NCBI GenBank assembly: GCA_029249355.1
Contig: JAQWHO010000092.1
Coordinates: 1 to 32,178, forward strand
Source: Thalassotalea sp.
GTDB taxonomy: Bacteria; Pseudomonadota; Gammaproteobacteria; Enterobacterales; Alteromonadaceae
Length of the DNA stretch: 32,178 nucleotides
Direction: 5' to 3'
In this document: piece by piece, positions 20,869 to 31,438 of the stretch
Layout: each line of letters starts with the position of its first letter
Numbering within the stretch: position 1 is the first letter of the stretch
Notes under the pieces: generated by a model
What the model saw: the letters and a program-made list of their open reading frames with translations, nothing else
Database searches by the model: none
What the model was told of the DNA's origin: nothing
Position numbers and translations under genes: made by a program

Positions 20869-21351
20869 CTAATCGCCACTCCCTTGACTGAATAAAAACT
20901 GCCCTATTAATTCTTCTAACACTAATGCAGGCTTAGTATCTTCAATATAGTCGCCAGCAACTAAAGTTTCGACTGATTCGTCCATAAAACCAGGTAATAA
21001 ACCGATATATTGCTCACCTAATAACCCTGCTGTTAATATAGAAACTGAGGTTGCTTCTGAAAAATTATTATACTCAGCAAAAATATCTAGTGTGACCACA
21101 GGAGTGTAATCTTCAGCATCTAAACTAATATTGCTCACACGGCCAACAACGACACCACCTACTTTAATGGGTGAACGCACTTTCAATCCACCTATATTGT
21201 CAAACTTTGCATAAAGTTGATAAGTACTTCCATTTCCAGATATTCCGCTATCCGCAACTTTTAGCGTTAACATCAGTAAAGCTGCTATGCCTATTGCCGC
21301 AAAAACACCTACCATTAATTCAATTTTTTTCGACACCATGTCACTCACCAC
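20869..21351 (-). CDS. mlaD: MCE-domain substrate-binding protein MlaD
   Basis: 160 aa; N-terminal TM plus MCE domain (YQLYAKFDNIGGLKVRSPIKVGGVVVGRV). Confidence 0.95.
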   Translation of the reverse strand: MVSDMVSKKIELMVGVFAAIGIAALLMLTLKVADSGISGNGSTYQLYAKFDNIGGLKVRSPIKVGGVVVGRVSNISLDAEDYTPVVTLDIFAEYNNFSEATSVSILTAGLLGEQYIGLLPGFMDESVETLVAGDYIEDTKPALVLEELIGQFLFSQGSGD

Positions 21352-21384
21352 ACTCTAAAATAAATACTACGCTTAATGTTTACA

Positions 21385-22161
21385 TTACTTGGCAAACATT
21401 AACGCCGTTAAAATAAAATCTAAACCTAAAACCAATAATGAAGATTGTACTACGGTTGCTGTTGTCGCCCGGCTAATACCTTCTGACGTTGGCTCACAAT
21501 CATAACCTTTATAAACTGCAATCCAGGTCACAACAAACGCAAATACAATACTTTTGATCACGCCATTTAAAATATCTTTTTCAAAAGAAACTTGAGCTTG
21601 CATCACTGACCAAAAGGTTCCGCTATCAACCCCTAACCAATCAACGCCAACTAGATGTGCGCCCAAAATACCTACCGCTGAAAATATCGCAGCCAATAAA
21701 GGTAAGGAAATAAATCCAGCCCAAAATCGAGGCGCTATAACGCGACGCAGAGGATCAACCGCCATCATTTCTAAACTAGATAATTGTTCTGTTGCTTTCA
21801 TTAATCCTATTTCTGCAGTTAGCGCAGAGCCTGCTCTTCCGGCGAATAGTAAAGCGGCAACAACAGGGCCTAATTCGCGCAGTAAAGATAAAGCGACCAT
21901 GGGGCCTAAACTTGCTTCTGCACCGTAACCGACAAGAATAGTATACCCTTGAAGCGCCAAAACCATGCCGATGAATAGCCCTGAAACCAAGACAATTATT
22001 AATGATAAAACACCCACTGAATAAAGTTGGTTCATCAATAATGGAAAGCCTTTTCTAAAGTTTGGTACGTGTAATAATGCTGAGCTCAACATTAAAATTG
22101 CACGCCCTAATGCCGCTATACGACCAATAACTTTTCGTCCAAGTAAACTAAAAATGTTCAT
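21385..22161 (-). CDS. mlaE: Lipid asymmetry ABC transporter permease MlaE
   Basis: 258 aa; [40 protein letters not shown]. Confidence 0.96.
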   Translation of the reverse strand: MNIFSLLGRKVIGRIAALGRAILMLSSALLHVPNFRKGFPLLMNQLYSVGVLSLIIVLVSGLFIGMVLALQGYTILVGYGAEASLGPMVALSLLRELGPVVAALLFAGRAGSALTAEIGLMKATEQLSSLEMMAVDPLRRVIAPRFWAGFISLPLLAAIFSAVGILGAHLVGVDWLGVDSGTFWSVMQAQVSFEKDILNGVIKSIVFAFVVTWIAVYKGYDCEPTSEGISRATTATVVQSSLLVLGLDFILTALMFAK

Positions 22162-22967
22162 GAAAAAATTTCCTTACCCAGCAAATCTTCTTGGTAAGGT
22201 TGTGCTTTATAATGAAACGGAACAGGCCCATCAGCTTCACCTTTAACAAATTGTTGCACTAAAGGAGAAGTTTGTTGAGCAATTTGCTCTGGCGTTCCGT
22301 GACCAATTATTTTCTGTTCAGCAATAATATAAATATAGTCGGCAATGCTCATCACTTCGGGGACATCATGTGAAACAACAACCGAAGTCAGTCCTAACGC
22401 GTCACTTAAAGAACGAATTAATCGAACAATAACCCCCATAGAAATAGGATCTTGTCCGGCAAAAGGCTCATCGTACAAAATAAGTTCAGGGTCTAAGGCT
22501 ATTGCTCGAGCTAGTGCAGCTCTTCGTGCCATCCCACCAGACAATTCGCTAGGCTTCAAAAACCTTGCTCCACGCAAGCCAACCGCTTCAAGTTTCATCA
22601 GCACCATTTTTTCAATAATAGCTTCAGAAAGTTGCGAGTGTTCGCGAATAGGAAATGCCACATTTTCATAAACGGACATATCGGTAAATAATGCCCCACT
22701 TTGAAATAGCATGCTCATACGTTTTCGTGATGAATAAAGTTCAGTTCTGGATAACGCTGGAATATCTTTGCCATCAAAGTAAATATGACCGGAATCAGGT
22801 TTTAGTTGACCACCAATAAGACGTAACAAAGTAGTTTTTCCAATACCACTTGGTCCCATAATTGCTGTGACTTTTCCTTTAGGGATCTGCAAACTAATAT
22901 CATCATAAATGATCCGTTCATCCCTTTTAAAAGTCATATTTTTAATATCTACTAAAATATCTGACAT
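22158..22967 (-). CDS. mlaF: Lipid asymmetry ABC transporter ATPase MlaF
   Basis: Walker [10 protein letters not shown], signature [16 protein letters not shown], Walker [17 protein letters not shown] start 22994; ATG 22967 ([13 protein letters not shown]) more likely. Confidence 0.95.
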   Translation of the reverse strand: MSDILVDIKNMTFKRDERIIYDDISLQIPKGKVTAIMGPSGIGKTTLLRLIGGQLKPDSGHIYFDGKDIPALSRTELYSSRKRMSMLFQSGALFTDMSVYENVAFPIREHSQLSEAIIEKMVLMKLEAVGLRGARFLKPSELSGGMARRAALARAIALDPELILYDEPFAGQDPISMGVIVRLIRSLSDALGLTSVVVSHDVPEVMSIADYIYIIAEQKIIGHGTPEQIAQQTSPLVQQFVKGEADGPVPFHYKAQPYQEDLLGKEIFS

Positions 22968-23146
22968 AATGTGTTTTTTAGTGCAATAATCCATATTATT
23001 TCTTAGTTGCGAATTCTACCTGAGTCAGGCAAATACTTCACCCGAAATAAACAAATTATTATGTTTATAATTAGTAAGAAAACGTATCAAAACGTAAGAA
23101 AGTGTAAGTTCGATGTGCTGTGTTTGAATCTTATAGCGCAATATTT

Positions 23147-23177
23147 ATCGTTCTTTTATTTAATGAAAAAGAACGAT
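23147..23177. repeat. 11-bp perfect inverted repeat in the divergent mlaF/yrbG intergenic region
   Basis: atcgttctttt (23147-23157) / aaaagaacgat (23167-23177), 9-nt loop, no U-tract. Confidence 0.7.
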
Positions 23178-23329
23178 GTTGTCGGTAGATAATTTCAATT
23201 AGTTCATATTTGATGAAAAAATAGCTAAAAATTCATATCTTCGTTGTTTTTTTTGCACTCATTACTGAATAATCCTTTTTTTTTCTCCACCAACCAGCGA
23301 CAATTAGCCTTGATGTTTTGGAGTCTTTA

Positions 23330-24313
23330 ATGCTTGTTCAAATTTTAATTTTGCTTATTTCGTTGGTCACTTTAGTTTGGAGTGCTGATAAGTTTGTTTT
23401 TGGTGCCTCATCGCTCGCGCGAAACTTTGGCATTTCCCCGATGATTATCGGTTTAACCATTGTAGCAATGGGCTCTTCTGCGCCTGAAATGATGATCGCG
23501 GGCACTGCATCGTTACAAGGGAATCCTAACACTGCAATAGGTAATGCTATTGGTTCCAATATTACTAATATCGCAGTAGTTTTAGGTATTACCGCCTTAC
23601 TTCATCCTTTATCTGTTTCGTCATCAACCATCAAGCGTGAAATACCACTAATTTTAGCAATCACGGCCTTAGCTTATTGGATGCTTGCTGATAATCATTT
23701 TAGCTTTAATGAAGGGTTAGTTTTAATTATTGGTTTCTTTGTCTATATATTCTCATTACTTTTAATCACGTTAAAACGTTCAAAAAACAATAAAGTGAAT
23801 GACGCAATGATCATCGAAGCTGAATTAGAAGTGCCTGATGCGATTAATACACCACTGTCACTTTTTTGGTTAGCTGTTGGGCTAATATTATTACCCCTAA
23901 GCGCCAGTTTTTTAGTAGACTCTTCTGTTTTTATAGCTAAAGCTTTTGGAATTAGTGATCTCGTTATTGGTTTAACTGTAATCGCCATTGGTACAAGTTT
24001 GCCTGAATTAGCCGCTAGTATTATGAGCATTATTAAAAAAGAAGATGATTTAGCCTTAGGCAATATCATCGGCTCTAACATCTTTAATATTCTTGCCGTT
24101 TTATCATTAGCAGGATTAATATCACCGGGTGATATAGATAAAGATGCTTCGGTTAGAGATGCGCCATTTATGTTAGGCGTTACTTTATTACTCTTTATTC
24201 TTTGTTTTAGTCGATTTTCAGGTAATTTTAGAATTACTCGTTTTAAAGGCGTTTTACTATTATTTACTTTTTTCGCTTATCAAATGTTACTCTTTAGCCA
24301 ATTAAAGAATTAA
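23330..24313 (+). CDS. yrbG: Calcium/sodium antiporter (CaCA family, YrbG-like)
   Basis: Two internally repeated motifs (MGSSAPEMMIAGTASLQGNPNTAIGNAIGSNITNIAVVLG; IGTSLPELAASIMSIIKKEDDLALGNIIGSNIFNILAVL). ATG at 23330 preferred over TTG 23318. Confidence 0.93.
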   Translation: MLVQILILLISLVTLVWSADKFVFGASSLARNFGISPMIIGLTIVAMGSSAPEMMIAGTASLQGNPNTAIGNAIGSNITNIAVVLGITALLHPLSVSSSTIKREIPLILAITALAYWMLADNHFSFNEGLVLIIGFFVYIFSLLLITLKRSKNNKVNDAMIIEAELEVPDAINTPLSLFWLAVGLILLPLSASFLVDSSVFIAKAFGISDLVIGLTVIAIGTSLPELAASIMSIIKKEDDLALGNIIGSNIFNILAVLSLAGLISPGDIDKDASVRDAPFMLGVTLLLFILCFSRFSGNFRITRFKGVLLLFTFFAYQMLLFSQLKN

Positions 24314-24322
24314 TTTAACTTA

Positions 24323-25300
24323 ATGAAAAGTTCTATGAAAAACTTTAAACAACTCGCAAAACAAGTAATTGATATTGAACAGCAAGCAATTGCTGAACTT
24401 GAACAATTTATTGACGATGGTTTTGAACTTGCTTGCCAGTTAATGTTTAACTGCCAAGGACGTGTCATTGTTATTGGCATGGGAAAATCCGGTCATATTG
24501 GTGGAAAAATTGCTGCCACATTTGCCAGTACCGGCACACCTGCTTTTTTTGTTCACCCTGGCGAAGCGAGTCATGGTGATTTGGGCATGATCACTTCTAC
24601 TGATGTGGTATTAACGATTTCAAATTCTGGTGAAACCGGTGAGGTTTTAGCAATAATCCCTGTGATTAAACGAATCGGTGCCAAACTTATCGCGATGACA
24701 AGCAATCCAAATTCTACGTTGGCCAAATTGAGTGATACTCATGTTTGCATCAAAGTATCGCAAGAAGCTTGTCCTTTAGGTTTAGCTCCGACATCAAGCA
24801 CTACTGCGACATTAGTAATGGGTGACGCATTAGCCGTAGCACTTTTAAACGCAAAAGATTTTACTGCAAATGATTTTGCCCTTTCTCATCCAGGTGGTAG
24901 TTTAGGAAAACGATTATTATTGCGCCTGCAAGATATTATGCACAGCGGTGAACGTATTCCATCAGTAAATGACAATGCAAAAATTAAAGATGCACTGGTT
25001 GAAATGTCCTTAAAAGGACTTGGGATGACAGCGATAGTTAAAGAAAACGGTGAATTAGTCGGTCTTTTTACCGATGGTGATTTACGTCGTATTCTTGATG
25101 AAAAAATAGATATTCACCACGATGATATATCAACTGTTATGACAAAAAATCCTCGCGTAGCTGATGGTGAAATGCTTGCTGCTCAAGCGTTAAAAATAAT
25201 GGAAGACAATAAAATCAATGGTTTAATTATCGTTGATAACGAAAATCGCCCCGTAGGTGCAATGAATATGCACGACTTGTTAAAATCAGGCGTTCTATAA
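24323..25300 (+). CDS. kdsD: Arabinose-5-phosphate isomerase KdsD (SIS + CBS domains)
   Basis: 325 aa; RVIVIGMGKSGHIGGKIAATFASTGTPAFFVHPGEASHGDLGM; adjacent to kdsC. Start may be 24335. Confidence 0.96.
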   Translation: MKSSMKNFKQLAKQVIDIEQQAIAELEQFIDDGFELACQLMFNCQGRVIVIGMGKSGHIGGKIAATFASTGTPAFFVHPGEASHGDLGMITSTDVVLTISNSGETGEVLAIIPVIKRIGAKLIAMTSNPNSTLAKLSDTHVCIKVSQEACPLGLAPTSSTTATLVMGDALAVALLNAKDFTANDFALSHPGGSLGKRLLLRLQDIMHSGERIPSVNDNAKIKDALVEMSLKGLGMTAIVKENGELVGLFTDGDLRRILDEKIDIHHDDISTVMTKNPRVADGEMLAAQALKIMEDNKINGLIIVDNENRPVGAMNMHDLLKSGVL

Positions 25301-25878
25301 TGAAAAAACAAAGCATATCTCCAGACTCCGTAACACAATCACTATATGGTGATATTTCCAATACTGTTTTTGAAAAAGCTAAACACATCAAACTTTTTGT
25401 CTGCGATATTGATGGTGTTTTTTCAGATGGTCGCATTTATTTAGGTAATGACGGTGAAGAACTAAAAGCCTTTCATACCAAAGATGGATATGGCATTAAA
25501 GCACTTGGAGCCAGTGGCGTTGATGTGGCTGTAATCACCGGTAGACAATCCAATATAGTGCAAACTCGAATGACAGCACTTAATGTCAAACACATTGTAC
25601 AAGGCGAAGAAGATAAACTGCCTGCTCTCAAAGCAATGATTAAAAAACAAGGTTTATCACCAGAGCAAGTTGCTTATATCGGCGATGACATGCCTGATTA
25701 TCAATGTATGAATTTTGTCGGTTTAAGTATTGCCGTTAATGACGCCCATCCAACCATTTTAGCCACCGCAGATTACATTGCGACAATTCGTGGCGGTTTT
25801 GGTGCAGTTAGGGAAACCTGCGATATTATCATGCAAAGTCAAAATAGCCTGCAATACGCTACTGGCGCAAGTGTATGA
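25300..25878 (+). CDS. kdsC: KDO-8-phosphate phosphatase KdsC
   Basis: 192 aa; LFVCDIDGVFSDGRIYLGNDGEELKAFHTKDGYGIK, HAD family. Confidence 0.96.
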   Translation: MKKQSISPDSVTQSLYGDISNTVFEKAKHIKLFVCDIDGVFSDGRIYLGNDGEELKAFHTKDGYGIKALGASGVDVAVITGRQSNIVQTRMTALNVKHIVQGEEDKLPALKAMIKKQGLSPEQVAYIGDDMPDYQCMNFVGLSIAVNDAHPTILATADYIATIRGGFGAVRETCDIIMQSQNSLQYATGASV

Positions 25879-26441
25879 CCCGAATTTACATAGTCTCGCT
25901 ATTATTTTTTATATTTTCTGTTATCAGTTACACCGTAATTGAATGGCATCAAAGCAACACTCAATCAACCAATGCTATCGATAATAAAATAGCGCCAGAC
26001 TTCATTGCAGAAGCCCTCAATAGCGAAACGTATAATAGTACCGGCCAACTCTCCTACATTATAGATGCGAACCGAATGGAACATTACTCAGGATTAGCGG
26101 TCACACATTTTGAGTTCCCAAAATATACCTTATACCCAAAAAATACCGATTCACCATGGAAAATCAGTGCAAATGAAGGCACACTCTATAATAACAATAG
26201 AGTAAAGCTTGAAAGCGAGGTCGCTTTAATTGCCACTGATAGCGAGAGTTTAATTAAAGAAATTCATGGTAAATATTTAGAATTAGATTTAAACACTAAT
26301 ATTATTAGTTCTGAAAAAAAGATAGAGATTAAAGGAATAGATTTTATCATGTATGGTTCCGGACTGATTGTAGACTTAAACACTAAACAAGTAACGCTGA
26401 CAAAACATGAACAAACCATATTTCAACCTATTAAAAACTAG
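25875..26441 (+). CDS. lptC: LPS export system protein LptC
   Basis: 188 aa; N-terminal TM, MEHYSGLAVTHFEFPKY; kdsC-lptC-lptA-lptB synteny. Confidence 0.92.
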   Translation: MTRIYIVSLLFFIFSVISYTVIEWHQSNTQSTNAIDNKIAPDFIAEALNSETYNSTGQLSYIIDANRMEHYSGLAVTHFEFPKYTLYPKNTDSPWKISANEGTLYNNNRVKLESEVALIATDSESLIKEIHGKYLELDLNTNIISSEKKIEIKGIDFIMYGSGLIVDLNTKQVTLTKHEQTIFQPIKN

Positions 26442-26961
26442 CTGTTTAGCTTTCGGTTTAACCTTAAGCTTCTCATTTAATGCTATAGCGGCCAAAATTG
26501 ATCTTAACGAAGAGATCAAAATCGATGCGTCAAGGCAAGCAGCTGATTTAAAAAATAAAATATTTAGTTATATTGATAATGTGATGATCACTCAAGGATC
26601 ATTGACCATTAAAGCGGATCTCGTGCAAGTTGTAACAGAGTCTGCTAACAATGAAAAAACTTATATCGCTAAAGGGCAACCAGCAACGTTTGAACAAATA
26701 CTTGAAGATGGTACTCCTATTCATCTGCAAGCGAATGAAATTAAATATCAACCAGAAAAAAACACCGTGATTATTTCGGGAAATGCAGAGCTTCGCCAAG
26801 AAGGTAGTAAAGTTAGCGGGACGATTATCACGTATAATTTTCTCACTGAACAAGTACAAGCGAGCAGCGATGAAAACGATCGAGTGCAAACCGTATTGCA
26901 ACCACAAAACCTTGAAAAGAAAAAATTAGATAAAAAGCGTCTGGATAAAAAAATTCAATGA
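26407..26961 (+). CDS. lptA: LPS transport periplasmic protein LptA
   Basis: 184 aa, signal peptide, OstA-like ([18 protein letters not shown]...[20 protein letters not shown]). Confidence 0.94.
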   Translation: MNKPYFNLLKTSCLAFGLTLSFSFNAIAAKIDLNEEIKIDASRQAADLKNKIFSYIDNVMITQGSLTIKADLVQVVTESANNEKTYIAKGQPATFEQILEDGTPIHLQANEIKYQPEKNTVIISGNAELRQEGSKVSGTIITYNFLTEQVQASSDENDRVQTVLQPQNLEKKKLDKKRLDKKIQ

Positions 26962-27689
26962 GTACAGCAACATTAATTGCCAATAATTTAGCGAAAGCCT
27001 ATAAAGGGCGCAAAGTCGTAAAAAACGTAGGCATGAAAGTTCAAGAAGGACAAGTTGTCGGTTTACTCGGCCCTAATGGTGCGGGAAAAACCACCTCGTT
27101 TTATATGATTGTCGGTTTAGTTAATAGCGACAGCGGTTCAATCATCTTAAATGATGAAGATATTACGTTGCTGCCAATGCATGAACGTGCAAGAAAAGGT
27201 ATCGGTTATTTACCTCAAGAAGCCTCTATATTTCGTAAGCTTACAGTATATGACAATATTATGGCCATTTTACAAACGCGTAAAGATTTAGATGACATAG
27301 CACGAGAAGAAAAGCTTGAGCATCTGGTTGAAGAGTTTAATATTGGTCATATCAAAGATAATTTAGGCATGAGTTTATCTGGTGGTGAACGACGTAGGGT
27401 TGAAATAGCCAGAGCACTTGCCGCAGAGCCAAAATTTATTCTGCTTGATGAACCTTTTGCCGGTGTAGATCCAATTTCAGTAGGTGATATAAAAAAAATT
27501 ATCCTACACTTAAAACAACGGGGCATTGGGATTTTAATAACAGATCACAATGTTCGCGAAACATTAGACGTATGTGAACATGCCTATATTGTGAGTCACG
27601 GTGAGTTAATCGCTGAAGGGAATGCAGATCAAATTCTTGCTAATCAACAAGTAAGAGATGTATACCTAGGTGAACAATTCACGCTATAG
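26958..27689 (+). CDS. lptB: LPS export ABC transporter ATPase LptB
   Basis: 243 aa; [54 protein letters not shown]. Confidence 0.98.
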   Translation: MSTATLIANNLAKAYKGRKVVKNVGMKVQEGQVVGLLGPNGAGKTTSFYMIVGLVNSDSGSIILNDEDITLLPMHERARKGIGYLPQEASIFRKLTVYDNIMAILQTRKDLDDIAREEKLEHLVEEFNIGHIKDNLGMSLSGGERRRVEIARALAAEPKFILLDEPFAGVDPISVGDIKKIILHLKQRGIGILITDHNVRETLDVCEHAYIVSHGELIAEGNADQILANQQVRDVYLGEQFTL

Positions 27690-27758
27690 TAATAACGGAA
27701 AGCTTTGACAAAAAGTAAAATGAATATGAAGCTAGAAAACAGGAAAATAATACTATAA

Positions 27759-29267
27759 ATGCGCCCTAGTCTGCAGCTCCGCATAGGACAACAACTCACT
27801 ATGACACCACAATTGCAACAAGCGATTAAGCTTTTGCAATTGTCGACGTTAGATCTTCAACAAGAAATTCAAGAAGCGTTAGAAAGTAATCCATTATTAG
27901 AAGTTGATGAGTCATCTCCTAGTGATAATGATGCTCCGTCAGATAATTTAGAAGAAGCTTTTTCTGCAGGTATCACTGAACAAAATACTAAAACTTCAGA
28001 TGGCAGTGAAGATTCAACGCCTACTATTGATGAAATAAGCACTTCAGAGGCGATGGATAAATCTGAAATTCCAGAAGAACTCAACATAGATACGACTTGG
28101 GAAGAAAGCTACAGTGCCGGTGTTTCAAATACTGGCGCAAGCGCACCAGCATCAGAAGATTATACTTACCAAGGTGAAACAACTGACTCAATTCAAGATC
28201 ATTTACGCTGGCAAATGGAATTAACTCCGTTTACTGAAACTGACCTTGCTATTGCTACTGCCATTATTGATGCCATTGATGATGCCGGTTATTTAAGAGT
28301 GACTGCTGACGAAATTTTAGAAGCAATGGGCAATGAAGAAGTTGAACTTGATGAAGTAGAAGCCGTACTTAAACGTATTAATATGTTTGACCCTGTTGGT
28401 GTAGGCGCTCGTTCAATTTCAGAATGTTTAACGATTCAACTAAATCAATTTGATAAAGAAACACCTTGGTTAAAAGAAAGTAAGCTTATTATTAATGATT
28501 ATATCGATTTATTGGGCAATCGTGATTATCGCCAAATTATGCGTAAAACACGCTTAAAAGAAGATCAGTTACGCGAAGTGATAAAATTGATTCAATCACT
28601 CGATCCACGCCCTGGCGATAGCGTCATCAAAGGCGATGATCAATATGTCATTCCTGACGTTTCAGTGGAAAAGAAAAATGGTCGCTGGATGGTAGAACTA
28701 AATCCCGATACCGCGCCAAGATTATCCGTAAATCAACAATATGCTTCAATGGCTCGCACGATGAAATCATCTAGCGATAGCCAATTTATTCGTTCAAATT
28801 TACAAGAAGCTAAGTGGTTTATTAAAAGTCTAGAAAGCCGAAATGATACATTATTGAAAGTATCGAACTGTATTGTTCAACGCCAACAAGGTTTTTTTGA
28901 GCACGGCCCTGAAGCCATGCGCCCTATGGTACTGAATGATATTGCCGAAGCGGTAGATATGCATGAATCCACTATTTCTCGTGTCACTACACAAAAATAT
29001 ATGCACACTCCACGCGGGATTTATGAATTGAAATATTTCTTCTCAAGTCATGTCAGTACGGAAAATGGTGGTGAATGTTCATCAACCGCTATTCGAGCAT
29101 TGATCAAAAAATTGGTTGCTGCAGAAATTCCCGCTAAACCATTAAGTGATAGTAAAATGGCAGAGTTACTGGCTGATCAAGGTATTAATGTGGCAAGAAG
29201 AACCATTGCAAAATATCGAGAGTCGCTTTCAATACCTCCCTCTAACCAACGAAAAAGTTTACTTTAA
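27759..29267 (+). CDS. rpoN: RNA polymerase sigma-54 factor
   Basis: 502 aa; [49 protein letters not shown]-terminal RpoN box [12 protein letters not shown]. Confidence 0.98.
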   Translation: MRPSLQLRIGQQLTMTPQLQQAIKLLQLSTLDLQQEIQEALESNPLLEVDESSPSDNDAPSDNLEEAFSAGITEQNTKTSDGSEDSTPTIDEISTSEAMDKSEIPEELNIDTTWEESYSAGVSNTGASAPASEDYTYQGETTDSIQDHLRWQMELTPFTETDLAIATAIIDAIDDAGYLRVTADEILEAMGNEEVELDEVEAVLKRINMFDPVGVGARSISECLTIQLNQFDKETPWLKESKLIINDYIDLLGNRDYRQIMRKTRLKEDQLREVIKLIQSLDPRPGDSVIKGDDQYVIPDVSVEKKNGRWMVELNPDTAPRLSVNQQYASMARTMKSSSDSQFIRSNLQEAKWFIKSLESRNDTLLKVSNCIVQRQQGFFEHGPEAMRPMVLNDIAEAVDMHESTISRVTTQKYMHTPRGIYELKYFFSSHVSTENGGECSSTAIRALIKKLVAAEIPAKPLSDSKMAELLADQGINVARRTIAKYRESLSIPPSNQRKSLL

Positions 29268-29290
29268 CAACTAAATAAGGATCTAAGTTT

Positions 29291-29578
29291 ATGCAAATTA
29301 ATCTTGCTGGTCATCATGTTGAAATTACCGAACCTTTACGTGAATGTGTAAATACCAAATTTGCCAAGTTAGAACGACATTTTGATCATATCAATAATGT
29401 TCACGTGGTTTTGACGATAGAAAAACTTAACCAAATTGCCGAGGCAACGGCTCACTTAAACGGTACTGAAATACATGCTAAAGCTGAGAATGCTGATATG
29501 TATGCTTCTATCGATGCTTTAGTGAATAAGCTCGATAAACAAGTTTTAAAGTACAAAGGCAAAATCAACCAACATTAA
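29291..29578 (+). CDS. hpf: Ribosome hibernation-promoting factor
   Basis: 95 aa; MQINLAGHHVEITEPLRECVNTKFAKLERHFDHI; follows rpoN. Confidence 0.95.
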   Translation: MQINLAGHHVEITEPLRECVNTKFAKLERHFDHINNVHVVLTIEKLNQIAEATAHLNGTEIHAKAENADMYASIDALVNKLDKQVLKYKGKINQH

Positions 29579-29605
29579 TATAACGTCTATTTCAGAACGA
29601 GCATT

Positions 29606-30064
29606 ATGAAATTAACTGATCTTATCAACGAGAACTGCACCTTATGTGCAGTTCTCGCAAATAGCAAAAAACGTATTTTAGAATTATTATGTGAAAAGGC
29701 CGCAGAGTCTTTTGAAGATTTTAATACTTATTCACTCCTTGAAAGTTTAATGGCACGTGAAAAAATGGGCTCAACCGGGATAGGAAATGGTATAGCAATT
29801 CCTCATGGTAGACTTGCTCAAGGTGATAAAGTACTTGTTGTTATTGCTACAACTCAATCTCCTGTAGAATTTGATGCTATCGATAATCGACCCGTTGATA
29901 TATTTATCGCTTTATTCGTTCCAGAAGAAAATTGCCAGCAACATTTATCAACTCTACAAAGTATTGCTCAGATATTTAGTGATAAACAGATATGCAAACA
30001 GGTGCGTAAGTGTCAAACTAGCGCCGAGTTATTCAATTTACTCAAAAACACCCATAATAACTAA
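29606..30064 (+). CDS. ptsN: PTS IIA-like nitrogen regulatory protein PtsN
   Basis: 152 aa; REKMGSTGIGNGIAIPHGRL active-site region. Confidence 0.96.
   Translation: MKLTDLINENCTLCAVLANSKKRILELLCEKAAESFEDFNTYSLLESLMAREKMGSTGIGNGIAIPHGRLAQGDKVLVVIATTQSPVEFDAIDNRPVDIFIALFVPEENCQQHLSTLQSIAQIFSDKQICKQVRKCQTSAELFNLLKNTHNN
29629..29657 (+). repeat. 12-bp perfect stem, 5-nt loop inside the 5' part of ptsN
   Basis: cgagaactgcac (29629-29640) / gtgcagttctcg (29646-29657), starting 23 nt after the A of the start codon. Confidence 0.9.
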
Positions 30065-30088
30065 AAACTCATCATCAGGAGTTCTTCA

Positions 30089-30943
30089 ATGAAACTCATC
30101 ATAGTAAGTGGTCGTTCAGGCTCCGGAAAAAGTGTCGCATTAAGGGTGCTTGAAGATTTAGGTTATTATTGTGTTGATAATATTCCCGTTAACCTTTTAC
30201 CTGCTTTAACGCATACCGTTATTAATGATTATGAAACCGTAGCAGTTAGCTTAGATGTCCGAAATTTACCTGCAGATCCTAATGATATTTCTGAAATTAT
30301 CAATTATCTGCCAAGTGCTGTTGAGCTTAGTATTGTCTATTTAGATGCTGATGATAGTGATCTCATTAAGCGTTTTAGTGAAACGCGTCGTTTACATCCT
30401 TTAATTAAACAGAATATCGCGCTTGATCAAGCAATTTCACTTGAGAAAAAGTTGCTTGAACCTATTTCAAGCCGCGCTAATTTATATATAAATACTAGCC
30501 AGCTCACGCCTCATCAACTGGCCGATTTGATCAGAGAGCGAATCCTCGGCAAAACGACCGGCAGAATGGTGGTGGTTTTTGAATCTTTTGGTTTCAAACA
30601 TGGCGTTCCACAAGATGCAGATTATGTTTTTGACGCCCGTTTTTTACCTAACCCTTTTTGGGAAAAAGACCTCAAGCCATTTAACGGTTTAGATCAACCG
30701 GTGCAAGACTTTCTTGCAAGTCAGCCTATTGTGACTAAGTTTATCTGGCAAATTAATAGTTTCATGATGACTTGGTTACCACATTTAGAACGTAACAACC
30801 GAAGCTATATAACGATAGCTATTGGTTGTACCGGCGGTAAGCACCGCTCAGTATATATTGCAGAATTATTAGCGAATAATTTACGCAAAGAACGAAAAGA
30901 TGTACAAGCTCGTCATCGCGATTTAGAAGTACAAAGTACATAA
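30089..30943 (+). CDS. rapZ: RNase adapter protein RapZ
   Basis: 284 aa; IIVSGRSGSGKSVALRVLEDLGYYCVDNIP and IGCTGGKHRSVYIAE. Confidence 0.97.
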   Translation: MKLIIVSGRSGSGKSVALRVLEDLGYYCVDNIPVNLLPALTHTVINDYETVAVSLDVRNLPADPNDISEIINYLPSAVELSIVYLDADDSDLIKRFSETRRLHPLIKQNIALDQAISLEKKLLEPISSRANLYINTSQLTPHQLADLIRERILGKTTGRMVVVFESFGFKHGVPQDADYVFDARFLPNPFWEKDLKPFNGLDQPVQDFLASQPIVTKFIWQINSFMMTWLPHLERNNRSYITIAIGCTGGKHRSVYIAELLANNLRKERKDVQARHRDLEVQST

Positions 30944-30947
30944 CACT

Positions 30948-31226
30948 ATGCCTAAAAAATTAAACAAAACGTTATTGATCACTAATAAACTAGGTTTACA
31001 TGCAAGAGCTGCAACCAAGCTCGCGCAATTGAGCCAAAAGTTTGATGCTAAAGTAACGATAGAGCTTGAAAGCAAAGAAGCTGATGCTAGTAGTATTATG
31101 GGCCTTATGCTCTTAGCTGGCGGCCAAGGAAAAGAAGTAACCATTCATACTGAAGGGCTGGAAGCTCAAGATGCGTTAGATAATGTATGTCAGCTATTTT
31201 CAGATAAATTTGATGAAGACGAGTAA
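30948..31226 (+). CDS. ptsO: Phosphocarrier protein NPr
   Basis: 92 aa HPr-like; NKLGLHARAATKLAQL, ASSIMGLMLLAGGQGKEV. Confidence 0.95.
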   Translation: MPKKLNKTLLITNKLGLHARAATKLAQLSQKFDAKVTIELESKEADASSIMGLMLLAGGQGKEVTIHTEGLEAQDALDNVCQLFSDKFDEDE

Positions 31227-31438
31227 TACCACCAATCCCTCTTTTTATAAATGTAAAAATTAGCGGATATAATAATAAAAAAGCTGCTAAAACCAGTCAG
31301 TTGAGATAAACTTATAATAACTGGGCAACCACGAATTTTGTTAAACAAAACAATAATTCTGTTACGCATAGCAAATTCAGTCCAATAAATTTATACCTTA
31401 ATTTCCATTTTCGTTTTTTAACGGCACAGGATAGCTAT

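Noticed and set aside
23007-23192. 61-aa ORF in the mlaF/yrbG intergenic region
   Set aside because: Overlaps a regulatory-looking hairpin, lacks a convincing RBS or homology; likely chance.
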